From the NCBI RefSeq assembly GCF_021168455.1, contig NZ_JAJOZR010000011.1, positions 141,597 through 205,596 of the forward strand: DNA of 64,000 bases, read 5' to 3'. Shown piece after piece: positions 16,337-24,748 of this stretch. This stretch comes from Ferranicluibacter quercicola. Lineage in GTDB: Bacteria; Pseudomonadota; Alphaproteobacteria; Rhizobiales; Rhizobiaceae. Position numbers and translations under genes: made by a program. The notes beneath the pieces are model-generated. The model ran no database searches. It worked only from the letters and a program-made list of their open reading frames with translations, and was not told the origin of the DNA. Position 1 is the stretch's first letter; each line of letters begins with the position of its first letter.

Positions 16337-16422
16337 TGGCCGGCCGGCCCTGTCCCGTTTCCCTTCACCGCACCTTGCCACGGTTCGCCGAGGCAAGGGA
16401 GAGCGGCGTGACCCCAGACGCA

Positions 16423-16456
16423 GCAAGGCCGGGCGATGTCGCCCGGCCTTGCTTGT
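16423..16456. terminator. Bidirectional terminator after arsC
   Basis: GCAAGGCCGGGC pairs with GCCCGGCCTTGC over 12 bp around the loop gatgtc, followed by ttgtt. It lies between convergent arsC and the chemoreceptor gene. Confidence 0.85.
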
Positions 16457-16499
16457 TCGCGCCGTCTCGCTCAGAAGCCGTCGGCCCCGGGCCCGCGCG

Positions 16500-18740
16500 T
16501 CAGGCCCGCCTGCGGAGTGGGGCGGACGGCATGCCGGCGTCGCGGTCCGAGAGGACGAAGTAGGACAGGAGGTTCGTCAGGTTGGCGCTTTCCTGTGCGA
16601 GGCCTGCGCCGGCCGCCGTCATCTCCTCGACCATGGCCGCGTTCTGCTGCGTGGCGTGATCCATGTGATTGATCGCGACGTTTACCTCCGCAAGGCCGGA
16701 AGACTGCTCGCCTGCCGCCGTGGCGATGGCATCCATATGGGCGTTGATGACCTGAACGAGCTGTTCGATCTCCGTCAGGCCTTCGCCGGTCTGTCCGACG
16801 AGGTCGACGCCCTGGCTGACGGCGGATGAGGAGTTGACGATCAGCTTCTTGATCTCGCGTGCCGCCGTGGCGGAGCGCTGCGCCAGTTCGCGAACCTCCT
16901 GTGCGACCACCGCGAAGCCGCGCCCGGCTTCGCCGGCGCGGGCAGCCTCGACGCCGGCGTTCAGCGCCAGAAGGTTGGTCTGGAAGGCGATTTCGTCGAT
17001 CACCGAGATGATCTGCTCGATCTGGCGCGACGAATCCTCGATCCGCTGCATGGCGACCACGGCATCACGCACGACCACGCCCGACCGATCGGCGCGCTCC
17101 CGGGCGGAACGCACGACATCGCGCGCCTTGACCGTGAGCTGCGACGTCGCGGCCACGTTGACGGTGATCTGCTCGAGCGCTGCCGCTGTTTCCTCGAGGG
17201 CTGCGGCCTGCTGTTCCGTTCGCTTGGCGAGGTTGTCGGAGGCCTCGGAGATCTCGCTGGAGCCGTTGGTGACGATGACGACGGAGCCATCGACGGACAC
17301 CAGGGCGGAGCGCAGCTTTTCGACCGACGTGTTGAAGTCCGCGCGCAGGTCTTCGAACTGCGGCGCCAGAGGTGCCGTGATTTCGCACTGCATGTCGCCG
17401 GTCGACAGGCGGCGAAGGCTCGCGGCGAGCGTTCCCGTTGCCCGGTTCAGGCGATCCTCGGCTTCCGCTTCGGCCGTGATACGGATGTTTTCGCGTTCCT
17501 GCTCGGCGGCCAGACGGTTCGCCGTCGCGTTGTTTTCCAGTTCCTGGTTTCGCACGGCGGCGATCTGGAAGACCTCGACCGATTGCGCCATCTTGCCCAT
17601 CTCGTCCCCGCGCTCGACGCCGGGGATCGTGATCTTCAGATTGCCGTCCGCAAGGGCGCGCATGCAGTGCGTGAGCGCAGCCAGCGGCTTGGTGACCTTG
17701 TAGACGATGACGCCCATGGCGACCACGCCGGTCGCGAGGGAAAAGGCAAACAGTCCGAGCAGGGTGAGGAACTGGCGTAGGGCTGCGGATTTCGTCGCTG
17801 TCGCCTCGCGATCGATCGTGTCCATCGCGAGGATCGCGACGTTCGCGATCTTGAACAGCGATGCGGTCGTCGGGGCACGCCAGTCGTCGATGGTCAGGGA
17901 AGGCTTCTCGCCGGCGGCGATCTTGGCGATCACGGCGTTCCGCATCTCGGCATAGCTGCCGGCGAAATAGGTCCGGTTCGCGTCTTCGAAGGCATCCTGG
18001 ATCTCCTGCGGGGTCTGCGGGTGCTTGACCAGCATTTCCACGGCCTTCCAGGCGTAATCGATCTTCGCATCGAAAATCGCCAGCTGCGAAGCGATCTGCG
18101 GGTCGGGAGCGGTCGGGCTGGTGACGACATTGTTGAGGAGGAGCGAGGCTCCGCCGCCAAGCGCGCGCGTGGACCAGGCGGAGGCCCGGATCTGCATCAT
18201 CGGTACCGTTGCGGGATCGACCGTCCGGATCCGCGCCTCCGAAGCCAGAAGCGCCGTCTCGATATCCGTGAGGAAGGTGGCGCCAAGATCCATGGAGGTC
18301 TTGATGACGCTCACGTCGCGGCTCTCGAGGGGATTGGCCAGCGCGCTGTCGATGGTTGCCCGATAGGTCTTCACCTTCTCGAAAGTTGCCTGGACCGTTG
18401 CGTATTGCTGGCGAACGTTGCCGTCCGTGATGTCGCTCGTGACCCGGTCGGCTTCCGTCATGCCGCGATCGACGATCTGGCGCATCTTGGTAAAGGACGC
18501 GATCGATCCGGCCGCATCGCTGCTTTTCAGCTTCAGGGCCGAAGCGCTGTCGCCGCGCTCGCTGCGGAACGCCACCAGCGCCTCGAACAGAGCCTTGTCG
18601 AGATTCGTCAGCGTCGAAACTTCGTCGTCGCGAAGATAGGCCCGATAGGACAGGACCATCGAGAATGCGATTGTTGCTGCAAGGGTCAAACTCAGAACGG
18701 CAAACATGCCGATCAGGAGGCTCCGTATAGACATCTTCAT
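16500..18740 (-). CDS. Methyl-accepting chemotaxis protein with large periplasmic domain
   Basis: The 746-residue protein has a membrane helix at about residues 7-32, a helical periplasmic domain of about 290 residues, a second helix near 325-347, a HAMP domain after it and a cytoplasmic signalling domain near 490-725. The signalling hairpin tip reads DEIAFQTNLLALNAGVEAAR, which binds CheA and CheW. The early periplasmic stretch FRSERGDSASALKL resembles nitrate/nitrite-sensor type helical bundles, but only loosely. The ATG at 18740 has AAAGGAT upstream. It lies between the arsenic operon and the TRAP transporter and may report on a substrate used by the neighbouring catabolic genes. Confidence 0.93.
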   Translation of the reverse strand: MKMSIRSLLIGMFAVLSLTLAATIAFSMVLSYRAYLRDDEVSTLTNLDKALFEALVAFRSERGDSASALKLKSSDAAGSIASFTKMRQIVDRGMTEADRVTSDITDGNVRQQYATVQATFEKVKTYRATIDSALANPLESRDVSVIKTSMDLGATFLTDIETALLASEARIRTVDPATVPMMQIRASAWSTRALGGGASLLLNNVVTSPTAPDPQIASQLAIFDAKIDYAWKAVEMLVKHPQTPQEIQDAFEDANRTYFAGSYAEMRNAVIAKIAAGEKPSLTIDDWRAPTTASLFKIANVAILAMDTIDREATATKSAALRQFLTLLGLFAFSLATGVVAMGVIVYKVTKPLAALTHCMRALADGNLKITIPGVERGDEMGKMAQSVEVFQIAAVRNQELENNATANRLAAEQERENIRITAEAEAEDRLNRATGTLAASLRRLSTGDMQCEITAPLAPQFEDLRADFNTSVEKLRSALVSVDGSVVIVTNGSSEISEASDNLAKRTEQQAAALEETAAALEQITVNVAATSQLTVKARDVVRSARERADRSGVVVRDAVVAMQRIEDSSRQIEQIISVIDEIAFQTNLLALNAGVEAARAGEAGRGFAVVAQEVRELAQRSATAAREIKKLIVNSSSAVSQGVDLVGQTGEGLTEIEQLVQVINAHMDAIATAAGEQSSGLAEVNVAINHMDHATQQNAAMVEEMTAAGAGLAQESANLTNLLSYFVLSDRDAGMPSAPLRRRA

Positions 18741-19177
18741 GAACAGATCCTTTAAGAATTTGTTCGATTCCTACGGTGAAGCGATGAAAAATTACTTAAG
18801 TGTAATATACCAAAAGTCGTACCCGGCGGGTTCTTCTTTCGGGTTTCGGTGCACATTTCCGACCTTCGTCTGCAGGCTCGAATGTGACAGAAGAACCGGA
18901 CGTTTTACAATCGGTATTCGGTCTCCGAATAATGCTGTGCAAGCAGCATCGTGCGCATGCGGTCCGTTGGTGTGGTGTGTACCACGAAGTAATGGATTGC
19001 AGGGGATGCCGGACCTGTCCGAAGCCCGCGCAACGGCCACGGCTGGTGCCAGACGCGGCAATGCCGGCCCCGGGACCGTCGCAAGGACGTCCGGCACCGG
19101 CATTGGTTCGTTTCCGTCGCCGGCGGGCCCGTTCGACCGTTGAGACGGTCCCGGCCGGCCGGCTGGACAGCTGTTTG
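18741..19177. other. Intergenic region with a 17-bp palindrome
   Basis: About 440 bases lie between the divergently placed chemoreceptor start and the 3' end of the TRAP permease gene. The first 100 bases are AT-rich and probably carry the chemoreceptor promoter. TATTCGG-tct-CCGAATA at 18915-18931 is a perfect palindrome of unknown use. GACCGT-tgag-ACGGTC at 19135-19150 could be a weak hairpin after the TRAP operon. No coding frame is convincing. Confidence 0.5.
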
Positions 19178-21037
19178 CTACAGGAAGCCGATCGAGATCC
19201 AGGGAATGAAGATGATCAGCAGCAGGGCGATGAAGAGGGCGAGGAGGTGCGGCCAGACCTTGCCGATGACATCGTCCGGCGAAACGCGGCCGATGGCGCA
19301 GGCGAGGTAGAAGCCGACGCCGAAGGGTGGCGAGAACAGGCCGAACCCCATCGCGAAGACCGCAACGATCGCGTAATGCACCTCGTCGATCCCCATCAGC
19401 TTGGCGATGGGGAAGAGGAGGGGGCCGAAGAGCACGATGGCCGGGACGCCTTCGAGCACGCTGCCGAGGATGATGAAGGCCAGCGCCGAGAGCAACAGGA
19501 AGCCCATCTTGCCGCCGGGAACGCCCTGCATCAGATCGACCAGGTACTGCGAGAAGCCGGACTGCGTCAGCGCCCAGCCCATGGCGGTGGCAGCGCCCAC
19601 GACGAGCAGGATCGAGCCGGAAAGCGAGGCGGCATCGACCAGCATCGGATAGAGCCGGCGCCACTTCATCTGGCGATAGAACAGGGCTCCGACGATAATG
19701 GAGTAGATGATGCCGATGGTCGCCACTTCGGTGGCCGTGGCCACGCCTTCGACGACGGCCGTGCGGATGACGATCGGCAGGCCGAGCCCCGGAATGGCCG
19801 CGATGAAGAGCTTCAGCTTCGTCTTGCCGTCGATCTTGCGGGCCTGGCTGTTGTCCTCGCCGCGCGTCTGGATGAAGACGACGACGCAGAGGGCGAGCAT
19901 GCCGACGAAGGCGGGCAGGAGGCCGGCGGTGAAGAGCGCCGCGATCGAGACGCCCGTGACGGAGCCGACCGTGATCAGCACGATCGATGGCGGAATGGTT
20001 TCCGACATGACGGCCGATGCCGAGAGCAGGGAGACGAGGTCGCTGTCCTTGTTGCCGCGCTTCTTCATTTCGGGGAACAGGGCCGGTGCGACGGCGGCCA
20101 TATCGGCGGCCTTTGCGCCGGAAATGCCCGAGACAAGATAGATGGCGCCGAGGAGGACATATTGCAGACCGCCGCGCAGGTGGCCGATCAGCGAGACGAG
20201 GAAGGCGATCATGGCCTGTGCGAGGCCGGCCATTTCGATGACGGCGCCGAGGAAGACGAACATGGGAACAGAGAGCAGGATCATGTGCGACATGCCCTCG
20301 CTCATCCGGCCCGGCACGATCGAGATCGGCACCCAGCTGGCGAAATTGAGATAGGCGGCCGTTGCCAGGACGAAGGCGAACGCGATCGGGACGCCGAGCA
20401 TGATGCCGAGGAGGACGAGGCCGATGAAGAAGATCAGGAGGCTGTAATTGCCGATTTCCTCGAACCAGGGCATCGCCAGCTGAAAACAGCCGAAGACGGC
20501 CGCGAGAACGACAAGGCTGACCGCGATCTGCGCGAGCGAGCTCGCCCGCAGCATCTTGTCGGCCGCGGTGATGAGCATCAGCACGACGCCCACGAGCAGC
20601 GCCGCTTCGCGCCAGGCTTCGCTGATCTGCAGAACGGGCGTCACGCTGATGATCCGCTCTTCGACATGCTCCCAGGTCGGGAGCAGCATGAGCGCAAGCA
20701 GCGTCGTCACGATCACCATGGCGAAGGCATTGGCGCGGCTCTCCCAGACGGACGAAAGCTTGCGCACGAAGGCCGTGAGCCGCATGTGCTGGCCGCGCCG
20801 CAGGGCGACGACGGATCCGAGCATGGTCATCCAGACGAAGAGGATGGTTGCGACCTCGTCGGACCAGACGAGGGGCGTGTGCAGGAGGTAGCGGGCCGTG
20901 GTCGCCCAGCCGAGGAGAATGATCTCCGCAAGAACGATCGTGGCGGCAATGGCTTCGACGATATGCCCGAAAAGGCGGTCGAAGCGCTGGACTGCGCCTT
21001 TTGGAGCGGGAACGTCCGCGGTGGTTGTTGCTTCCAT
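19178..21037 (-). CDS. TRAP transporter, fused small (DctQ) and large (DctM) permease
   Basis: The 619-residue protein joins both TRAP membrane subunits. Residues about 20-185 are the four-helix DctQ part (WATTARYLLHTPLVWSDEVA and LRRGQHMRLTAF). Residues about 195-615 are the DctM part, with MILLSVPMFVFLGAVIEMAG, SGISGAKAADMAAVAPALFP and FGLFSPPFGVGFYL. Together they use a Na+ gradient to import an organic acid delivered by the periplasmic binding protein encoded just upstream. It is the distal gene after dctP with a 121-bp gap. The link to the gulonate/mannonate genes is through the shared promoter element described at 22422. Confidence 0.93.
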   Translation of the reverse strand: MEATTTADVPAPKGAVQRFDRLFGHIVEAIAATIVLAEIILLGWATTARYLLHTPLVWSDEVATILFVWMTMLGSVVALRRGQHMRLTAFVRKLSSVWESRANAFAMVIVTTLLALMLLPTWEHVEERIISVTPVLQISEAWREAALLVGVVLMLITAADKMLRASSLAQIAVSLVVLAAVFGCFQLAMPWFEEIGNYSLLIFFIGLVLLGIMLGVPIAFAFVLATAAYLNFASWVPISIVPGRMSEGMSHMILLSVPMFVFLGAVIEMAGLAQAMIAFLVSLIGHLRGGLQYVLLGAIYLVSGISGAKAADMAAVAPALFPEMKKRGNKDSDLVSLLSASAVMSETIPPSIVLITVGSVTGVSIAALFTAGLLPAFVGMLALCVVVFIQTRGEDNSQARKIDGKTKLKLFIAAIPGLGLPIVIRTAVVEGVATATEVATIGIIYSIIVGALFYRQMKWRRLYPMLVDAASLSGSILLVVGAATAMGWALTQSGFSQYLVDLMQGVPGGKMGFLLLSALAFIILGSVLEGVPAIVLFGPLLFPIAKLMGIDEVHYAIVAVFAMGFGLFSPPFGVGFYLACAIGRVSPDDVIGKVWPHLLALFIALLLIIFIPWISIGFL

Positions 21038-21158
21038 GATGATACCCCCCGAAAATCCGCTTCAACGCGGCATGTCATCCTGTTCGGGAATGCCCAGCGG
21101 CGTCCCGAAGCAACACGGCGCACAGCCCGTTCAGGGACCGCGCGCCGCGCTTTGATCG

Positions 21159-22166
21159 TCAGAGCGTGCCGACGTCCTTCTCGAGCAGGCCCCAGGCTTC
21201 TGCGCCGAACTTTTCCTTCCAGCCGGTGTAGAAGCCGGCCTTTGCCAGAACGTCGCGGAACGGCGCCTTGTCGACCGTGTGGAACGTCAGGCCGGCGGCC
21301 TCGATGTCGATCTTGGCCTGTTCGTTCAGGGCCTTGATGTCGGCGCGTTCGTTGACCGCGGCGGTCGACAGCTCTTCCAGAATGATGGTCTGGGCTTCGG
21401 CAGGCACGGCCGACCAGCGACGGTTGTTGCAGAAGATGTGATGGCCGTCCCAGATGTGGCCGGTCATCGAAACATGCTTCTGCACCTCGTAGAGCTTGGA
21501 GCTCTGGATGAGCGCCAGCGGATTTTCCTGCCCGTCGACGATGTGCGTCTGGAGCGCGGCGTAGAGCTCGCCGAAGTTCAGCGGCGTCGGGGCGGCACCC
21601 AGGGTCTGGAACAGCGTGACCCAGAGCTGGTTGCCGGGAACGCGGATCTTCATGCCGGCGAGATCCGCCGGGGTGACGATCGGCTTGCTGCCCGTCGTGA
21701 TGTTGCGATAGCCATTGTCGAGCATCTTCGGGAAGACGAACAGGCCGGCCTCGAAGAAGGCCTTGCGCACGAAATCGCCGAGGTCGCCGTCCATGGCCTT
21801 CCAGACATGGTCGTAGGTCGGGAAGGCGAAGGCGACGGCATTGATGGCGGCGAAGGGTACGATGGTCTGGTTGACGCTCGACGTGGACATCAGGTCGAGG
21901 GCACCGCCGCGGACCTGCGCAAACATGTCGGATTCGCCGCCGAGCTGGCTGCCCGGATAGACCTGCAGGTCGATGGCGCCCTCGGAGCGCGCCGCGATGG
22001 TTTTCGACGCCTCGACGATGCGCGTGACGCCCGGATGCGTGGGAGGAAAGGCCGTGCCGTAGCGCAGCTTGATCTTGGGCGCCGCGCGCAGGATGCCGGG
22101 TGCTGCAACGAGCCCCGCAGCCGCACCGGTCGCAAGTGTGCCGAACGTTCGACGTGTGATGTTCAT
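21159..22166 (-). CDS. TRAP transporter substrate-binding protein (DctP family)
   Basis: The 335-residue protein starts MNITRRTFGTLATGAAAGLV with an RR motif, so export may be by Tat or Sec, with cleavage near residue 27. The mature part has the DctP plan: FPPTHPGVTRIVEASKTIA, YPGSQLGGESDMFAQVRGGA and GMKIRVPGNQLWVTLFQTLG, which includes the conserved arginine that grips a substrate carboxylate. GGGAGGAC is 5 nt before the ATG; a 43-codon extension is discarded. The ligand is probably a sugar acid, given the linked mannonate and gulonate enzymes. The mRNA leader would be about 250 nt long if the promoter at 22422-22450 is used. Confidence 0.92.
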   Translation of the reverse strand: MNITRRTFGTLATGAAAGLVAAPGILRAAPKIKLRYGTAFPPTHPGVTRIVEASKTIAARSEGAIDLQVYPGSQLGGESDMFAQVRGGALDLMSTSSVNQTIVPFAAINAVAFAFPTYDHVWKAMDGDLGDFVRKAFFEAGLFVFPKMLDNGYRNITTGSKPIVTPADLAGMKIRVPGNQLWVTLFQTLGAAPTPLNFGELYAALQTHIVDGQENPLALIQSSKLYEVQKHVSMTGHIWDGHHIFCNNRRWSAVPAEAQTIILEELSTAAVNERADIKALNEQAKIDIEAAGLTFHTVDKAPFRDVLAKAGFYTGWKEKFGAEAWGLLEKDVGTL

Positions 22167-22421
22167 GATAGTCCTCCCAGGTTGATATGTGTTCCTCGTC
22201 CCGCTGCAGCCTGTGCCGCGCGGGTGGTCGTACGCGATGATCGGTCGGTGTCGATGGGGTGAGCGAGGCAGGCTGTCGAGGCCGTCCCATTGCATCGTTC
22301 GGCATCTTGCGCTTTGCAGGCAGCCTCGAGATCACGATCTCGGCGGCGGTCCAGCGATGCAATCCGTGATGCAGATCCCCCTGCTTCCTCCATTCGCCGA
22401 TCCGCGGCTATCCTCCCAGCT

Positions 22422-22450
22422 TGTCTATGACTACCATGGTAGAATGTCAA
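22422..22450 (-). promoter_or_regulatory. dctP promoter with operator CTACCATGGTAG in the spacer
   Basis: On the minus strand TTGACA (plus 22445-22450) and TAGACA (plus 22422-22427) are 17 bp apart. The spacer holds the perfect palindrome CTACCATGGTAG (22431-22442). The same architecture with CTGCCATGGTAG occurs in front of the mannonate dehydratase operon at 23299, so both are probably controlled by the GntR protein encoded between them. Confidence 0.72.
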
Positions 22451-22487
22451 CTGTCTGTGTGACAGGTATTTTAGCGAGGTCCGGTAT

Positions 22488-23225
22488 TCACGCCTCGATG
22501 AGATCGGCGCGCTGTTCGCGCAGGCGATGGGCGGTGCGCAGGACCTCGCGCAGATGCGCCGCCATGCTGTGGCCGGCGGCGTCGGCGTCGCCCGCTTCGA
22601 TGGCATCCACGACGGCGCGATGCTGCCCCAGGAGAGTGCGAAGGTGCGACGGGTCCGGCAGGCTGAGATAGCGCACACGGTCCATCTGCAGCTTGACGGA
22701 CTGGATGACGCGCCAGCTCTTCGACAGCGACGCCTCCTCGCAGAAGCTGCGGTGGAAGGCTTCGTCGAGATCGAGGAAGAGGTCGAGCGCCTCCGCCTTC
22801 ACGGCCTTCTCCTGGTCGTAGAGATTGCTCTTGATCTCCGTCAGGAAATGCCGTGAACAGCCGGCGGCAAGGCGCTTCGTGATGGAAACCTCCAGGGCTT
22901 CCCGGATGAACTGCGCCTCTTCTACGTCACGAAGGCGAATCGGTGCGACGAAGCTGCCGCGCTGCGGGAGGATGTCGATGAGGCCTTCGTCGGCCAGCCG
23001 GATCAGGGCCTCGCGCACCGGCGTGCGACTGACGCCGAGCTGGAGGGATAGCTCCTTTTCGCTCAGCGCCTCGGACGGCATCATGGTGAGCGTGATGATC
23101 GCACGCCGCAGCTTCTCGTAGATCTGGGCCGCGATCGGCTGGCGGGGATTGATGGTCAGAACAACCGACGAGGCGGGCGCCCCGATCCCGGATTCGGAGG
23201 TCTCATCCGTACGTTTCATCACCAT
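22488..23225 (-). CDS. GntR-family (FCD) regulator of the uronate/gulonate genes
   Basis: The protein of about 245 residues has an N-terminal winged helix (IAAQIYEKLRRAIITLTMMP, then LSLQLGVSRTPVREALIRLA) and a C-terminal FCD all-helical ligand domain (FLDLDEAFHRSFCEEASLSK and LLGQHRAVVDAIEAGDADAA). Starts at 23225 or 23219 are both possible; a longer frame to 23489 runs through the divergent promoter and is rejected. Its gene lies between two copies of a near-identical palindrome placed inside promoters of the TRAP operon and the uxuA operon. A sugar acid or pathway intermediate is the likely inducer. Confidence 0.86.
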   Translation of the reverse strand: MVMKRTDETSESGIGAPASSVVLTINPRQPIAAQIYEKLRRAIITLTMMPSEALSEKELSLQLGVSRTPVREALIRLADEGLIDILPQRGSFVAPIRLRDVEEAQFIREALEVSITKRLAAGCSRHFLTEIKSNLYDQEKAVKAEALDLFLDLDEAFHRSFCEEASLSKSWRVIQSVKLQMDRVRYLSLPDPSHLRTLLGQHRAVVDAIEAGDADAAGHSMAAHLREVLRTAHRLREQRADLIEA

Positions 23226-23298
23226 CCTGGGCGACCCTTCATCTCTATCGTTAGGACCGTAATCGCACAGTTCCGAAAGAATATCCACGGCTGGTGCG

Positions 23299-23326
23299 TT
23301 GACAGTCTGCCATGGTAGTATATTAA
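23299..23326 (+). promoter_or_regulatory. uxuA operon promoter with operator CTGCCATGGTAG in the spacer
   Basis: TTGACA (23299-23304) and TATTAA (23321-23326) are 16 bp apart, with CTGCCATGGTAG at 23307-23318 between them. It mirrors the dctP promoter. The leader to the uxuA ATG would be about 215 nt. Confidence 0.72.
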
Positions 23327-23548
23327 ATAATACGACCCTAATGGTCGGGATGGCGAGGAGCGCATTCCGACTCGGTCGGCTGGGGAGGCTTCCATGATTC
23401 ACGTACCGCCGGTTTGTGTCGCTAGGCATCTCCCTTGGCCGAGCCCGGTCGATGCCGATCGCGCCTTGCGTGGCGTGCCGGCGCGGCACCTTGGGTTCCC
23501 GATGAGACGTGCGGACGCGGAAGCGCGAAGCCCGAAGAGGAAAAGAAC

Positions 23549-24745
23549 ATGAGACATATCTGGCGCTGGTTTGGTCCGATCGACAAGGTGACGGTGCAGG
23601 ATGCCGCGCAGGCCGGGGCCCGCGGCATCGTCAGCGCGCTGCATCATGTGCCGACAGGCACCGCCTGGACCCAGCAGGAAATCCAGAAGCGGCAGGCCGA
23701 GGTTCGCGCGGGTGGGCTGGAATGGGAGCTCGTCGAGAGCATTCCCGTCTCCGAGAGCATCAAGACGCAGACGGGCGACTGGAAGGCGCATGTCGAGGCC
23801 TGGAAGGAAAGCCTGCGGCAGCTGGCCAAGGCTGGCATCTCGACGGTCTGCTACAATTTCATGCCGGTCCTCGACTGGACACGGACCGAGCTTCGCTGGG
23901 AAACGGGCGATGGCGCGCGCGCCATGCGCTTCGATCTGGTCGATTTTGTCGCCTTCGATGTTCACGTCCTCAAGCGTCCCGGCGCTGCGGAAGATTATCC
24001 CGACGCGCTGCTGGACGCCGCCGGGCGGCGTTTCGCCGAGATGTCGCCCGAGACGATCGCGGCGATCTCGCGCAATGTCGGTGCCGGTCTGCCGGGTTCC
24101 TCCGACGGCTACAGCATCGACGAGCTCAATGTCGCGCTGACGCGCTATGACGGGATCGGCGCGGACAAGCTGCGCGCGAACCTCATCGATTTCCTGGCCG
24201 AAGTGGCCCCCGTCGCCGAAAGCCTGAACATGCGCCTGTGCGCGCACGGTGACGATCCGCCGTGGCCGCTCCTCGGCCTGCCGCGGGTGCTCTCGACGGA
24301 AGCCGATTATGTGAAGGTGCTGGACGCCGTCGATCTGAACGCCAATGGCGTCACCTTCTGCACCGGTTCGCTCGGTGCCCGGCCGGACAACAACCTTCCG
24401 GCCATGGTCAAGCGTCTGGCGCCGCGCATCCATTTCGCGCATCTGCGCAATGTGACGCGCGAGACGGAGGGCTTGCCATGCTCGTTTTTCGAGGCGCAAC
24501 ATCTGGAAGGCAATACGGACATGGTGGCGGTGATTGCCGCGCTCGTTTCCGAAGAGCGCCGCCGCTCGGCGGAAGGCCGGGCTGACAGCGTGATCTTCAT
24601 GCGGCCCGATCATGGCCAGGAGATTCTCGAGGACCTCACCCGAGGCGCGCAGCCCGGTTATCCCGCGATCGGCCGGCTTAAAGGGCTCGCGGAATTGCGC
24701 GGCATCGAGCAGGCTTTGTCTCATGCGGAATATGGACTGAATTAA
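23549..24745 (+). CDS. uxuA: D-mannonate dehydratase
   Basis: UxuA removes water from D-mannonate to give 2-keto-3-deoxy-D-gluconate in hexuronate breakdown, with Mn2+ or Fe2+ as cofactor. The 398-residue product has family length and the typical start MRHIWRWFGPIDKVTVQDAA. HHVPTGTAWTQQEI, CYNFMPVLDWTRT, CAHGDDPPWPLLGLPR and IFMRPDHGQEIL are intact, including the Cys/His metal-site residues. The ATG at 23549 follows AGAGGAAAAGAA. It is first in an operon with the oxidoreductase gene 3 bp downstream and the RspB-like gene 38 bp further on. Confidence 0.96.
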   Translation: MRHIWRWFGPIDKVTVQDAAQAGARGIVSALHHVPTGTAWTQQEIQKRQAEVRAGGLEWELVESIPVSESIKTQTGDWKAHVEAWKESLRQLAKAGISTVCYNFMPVLDWTRTELRWETGDGARAMRFDLVDFVAFDVHVLKRPGAAEDYPDALLDAAGRRFAEMSPETIAAISRNVGAGLPGSSDGYSIDELNVALTRYDGIGADKLRANLIDFLAEVAPVAESLNMRLCAHGDDPPWPLLGLPRVLSTEADYVKVLDAVDLNANGVTFCTGSLGARPDNNLPAMVKRLAPRIHFAHLRNVTRETEGLPCSFFEAQHLEGNTDMVAVIAALVSEERRRSAEGRADSVIFMRPDHGQEILEDLTRGAQPGYPAIGRLKGLAELRGIEQALSHAEYGLN

Positions 24746-24748
24746 GCG

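Noticed and set aside
18915..18931. The palindrome TATTCGG-tct-CCGAATA as a named operator
   Set aside because: No regulator gene is adjacent and no second copy was found in the window, so it is only mentioned in the intergenic entry.
18884..21337. An 817-codon open frame antisense to the TRAP permease
   Set aside because: The product is almost entirely charged residues with no domain, while the opposite strand encodes an intact fused TRAP permease.
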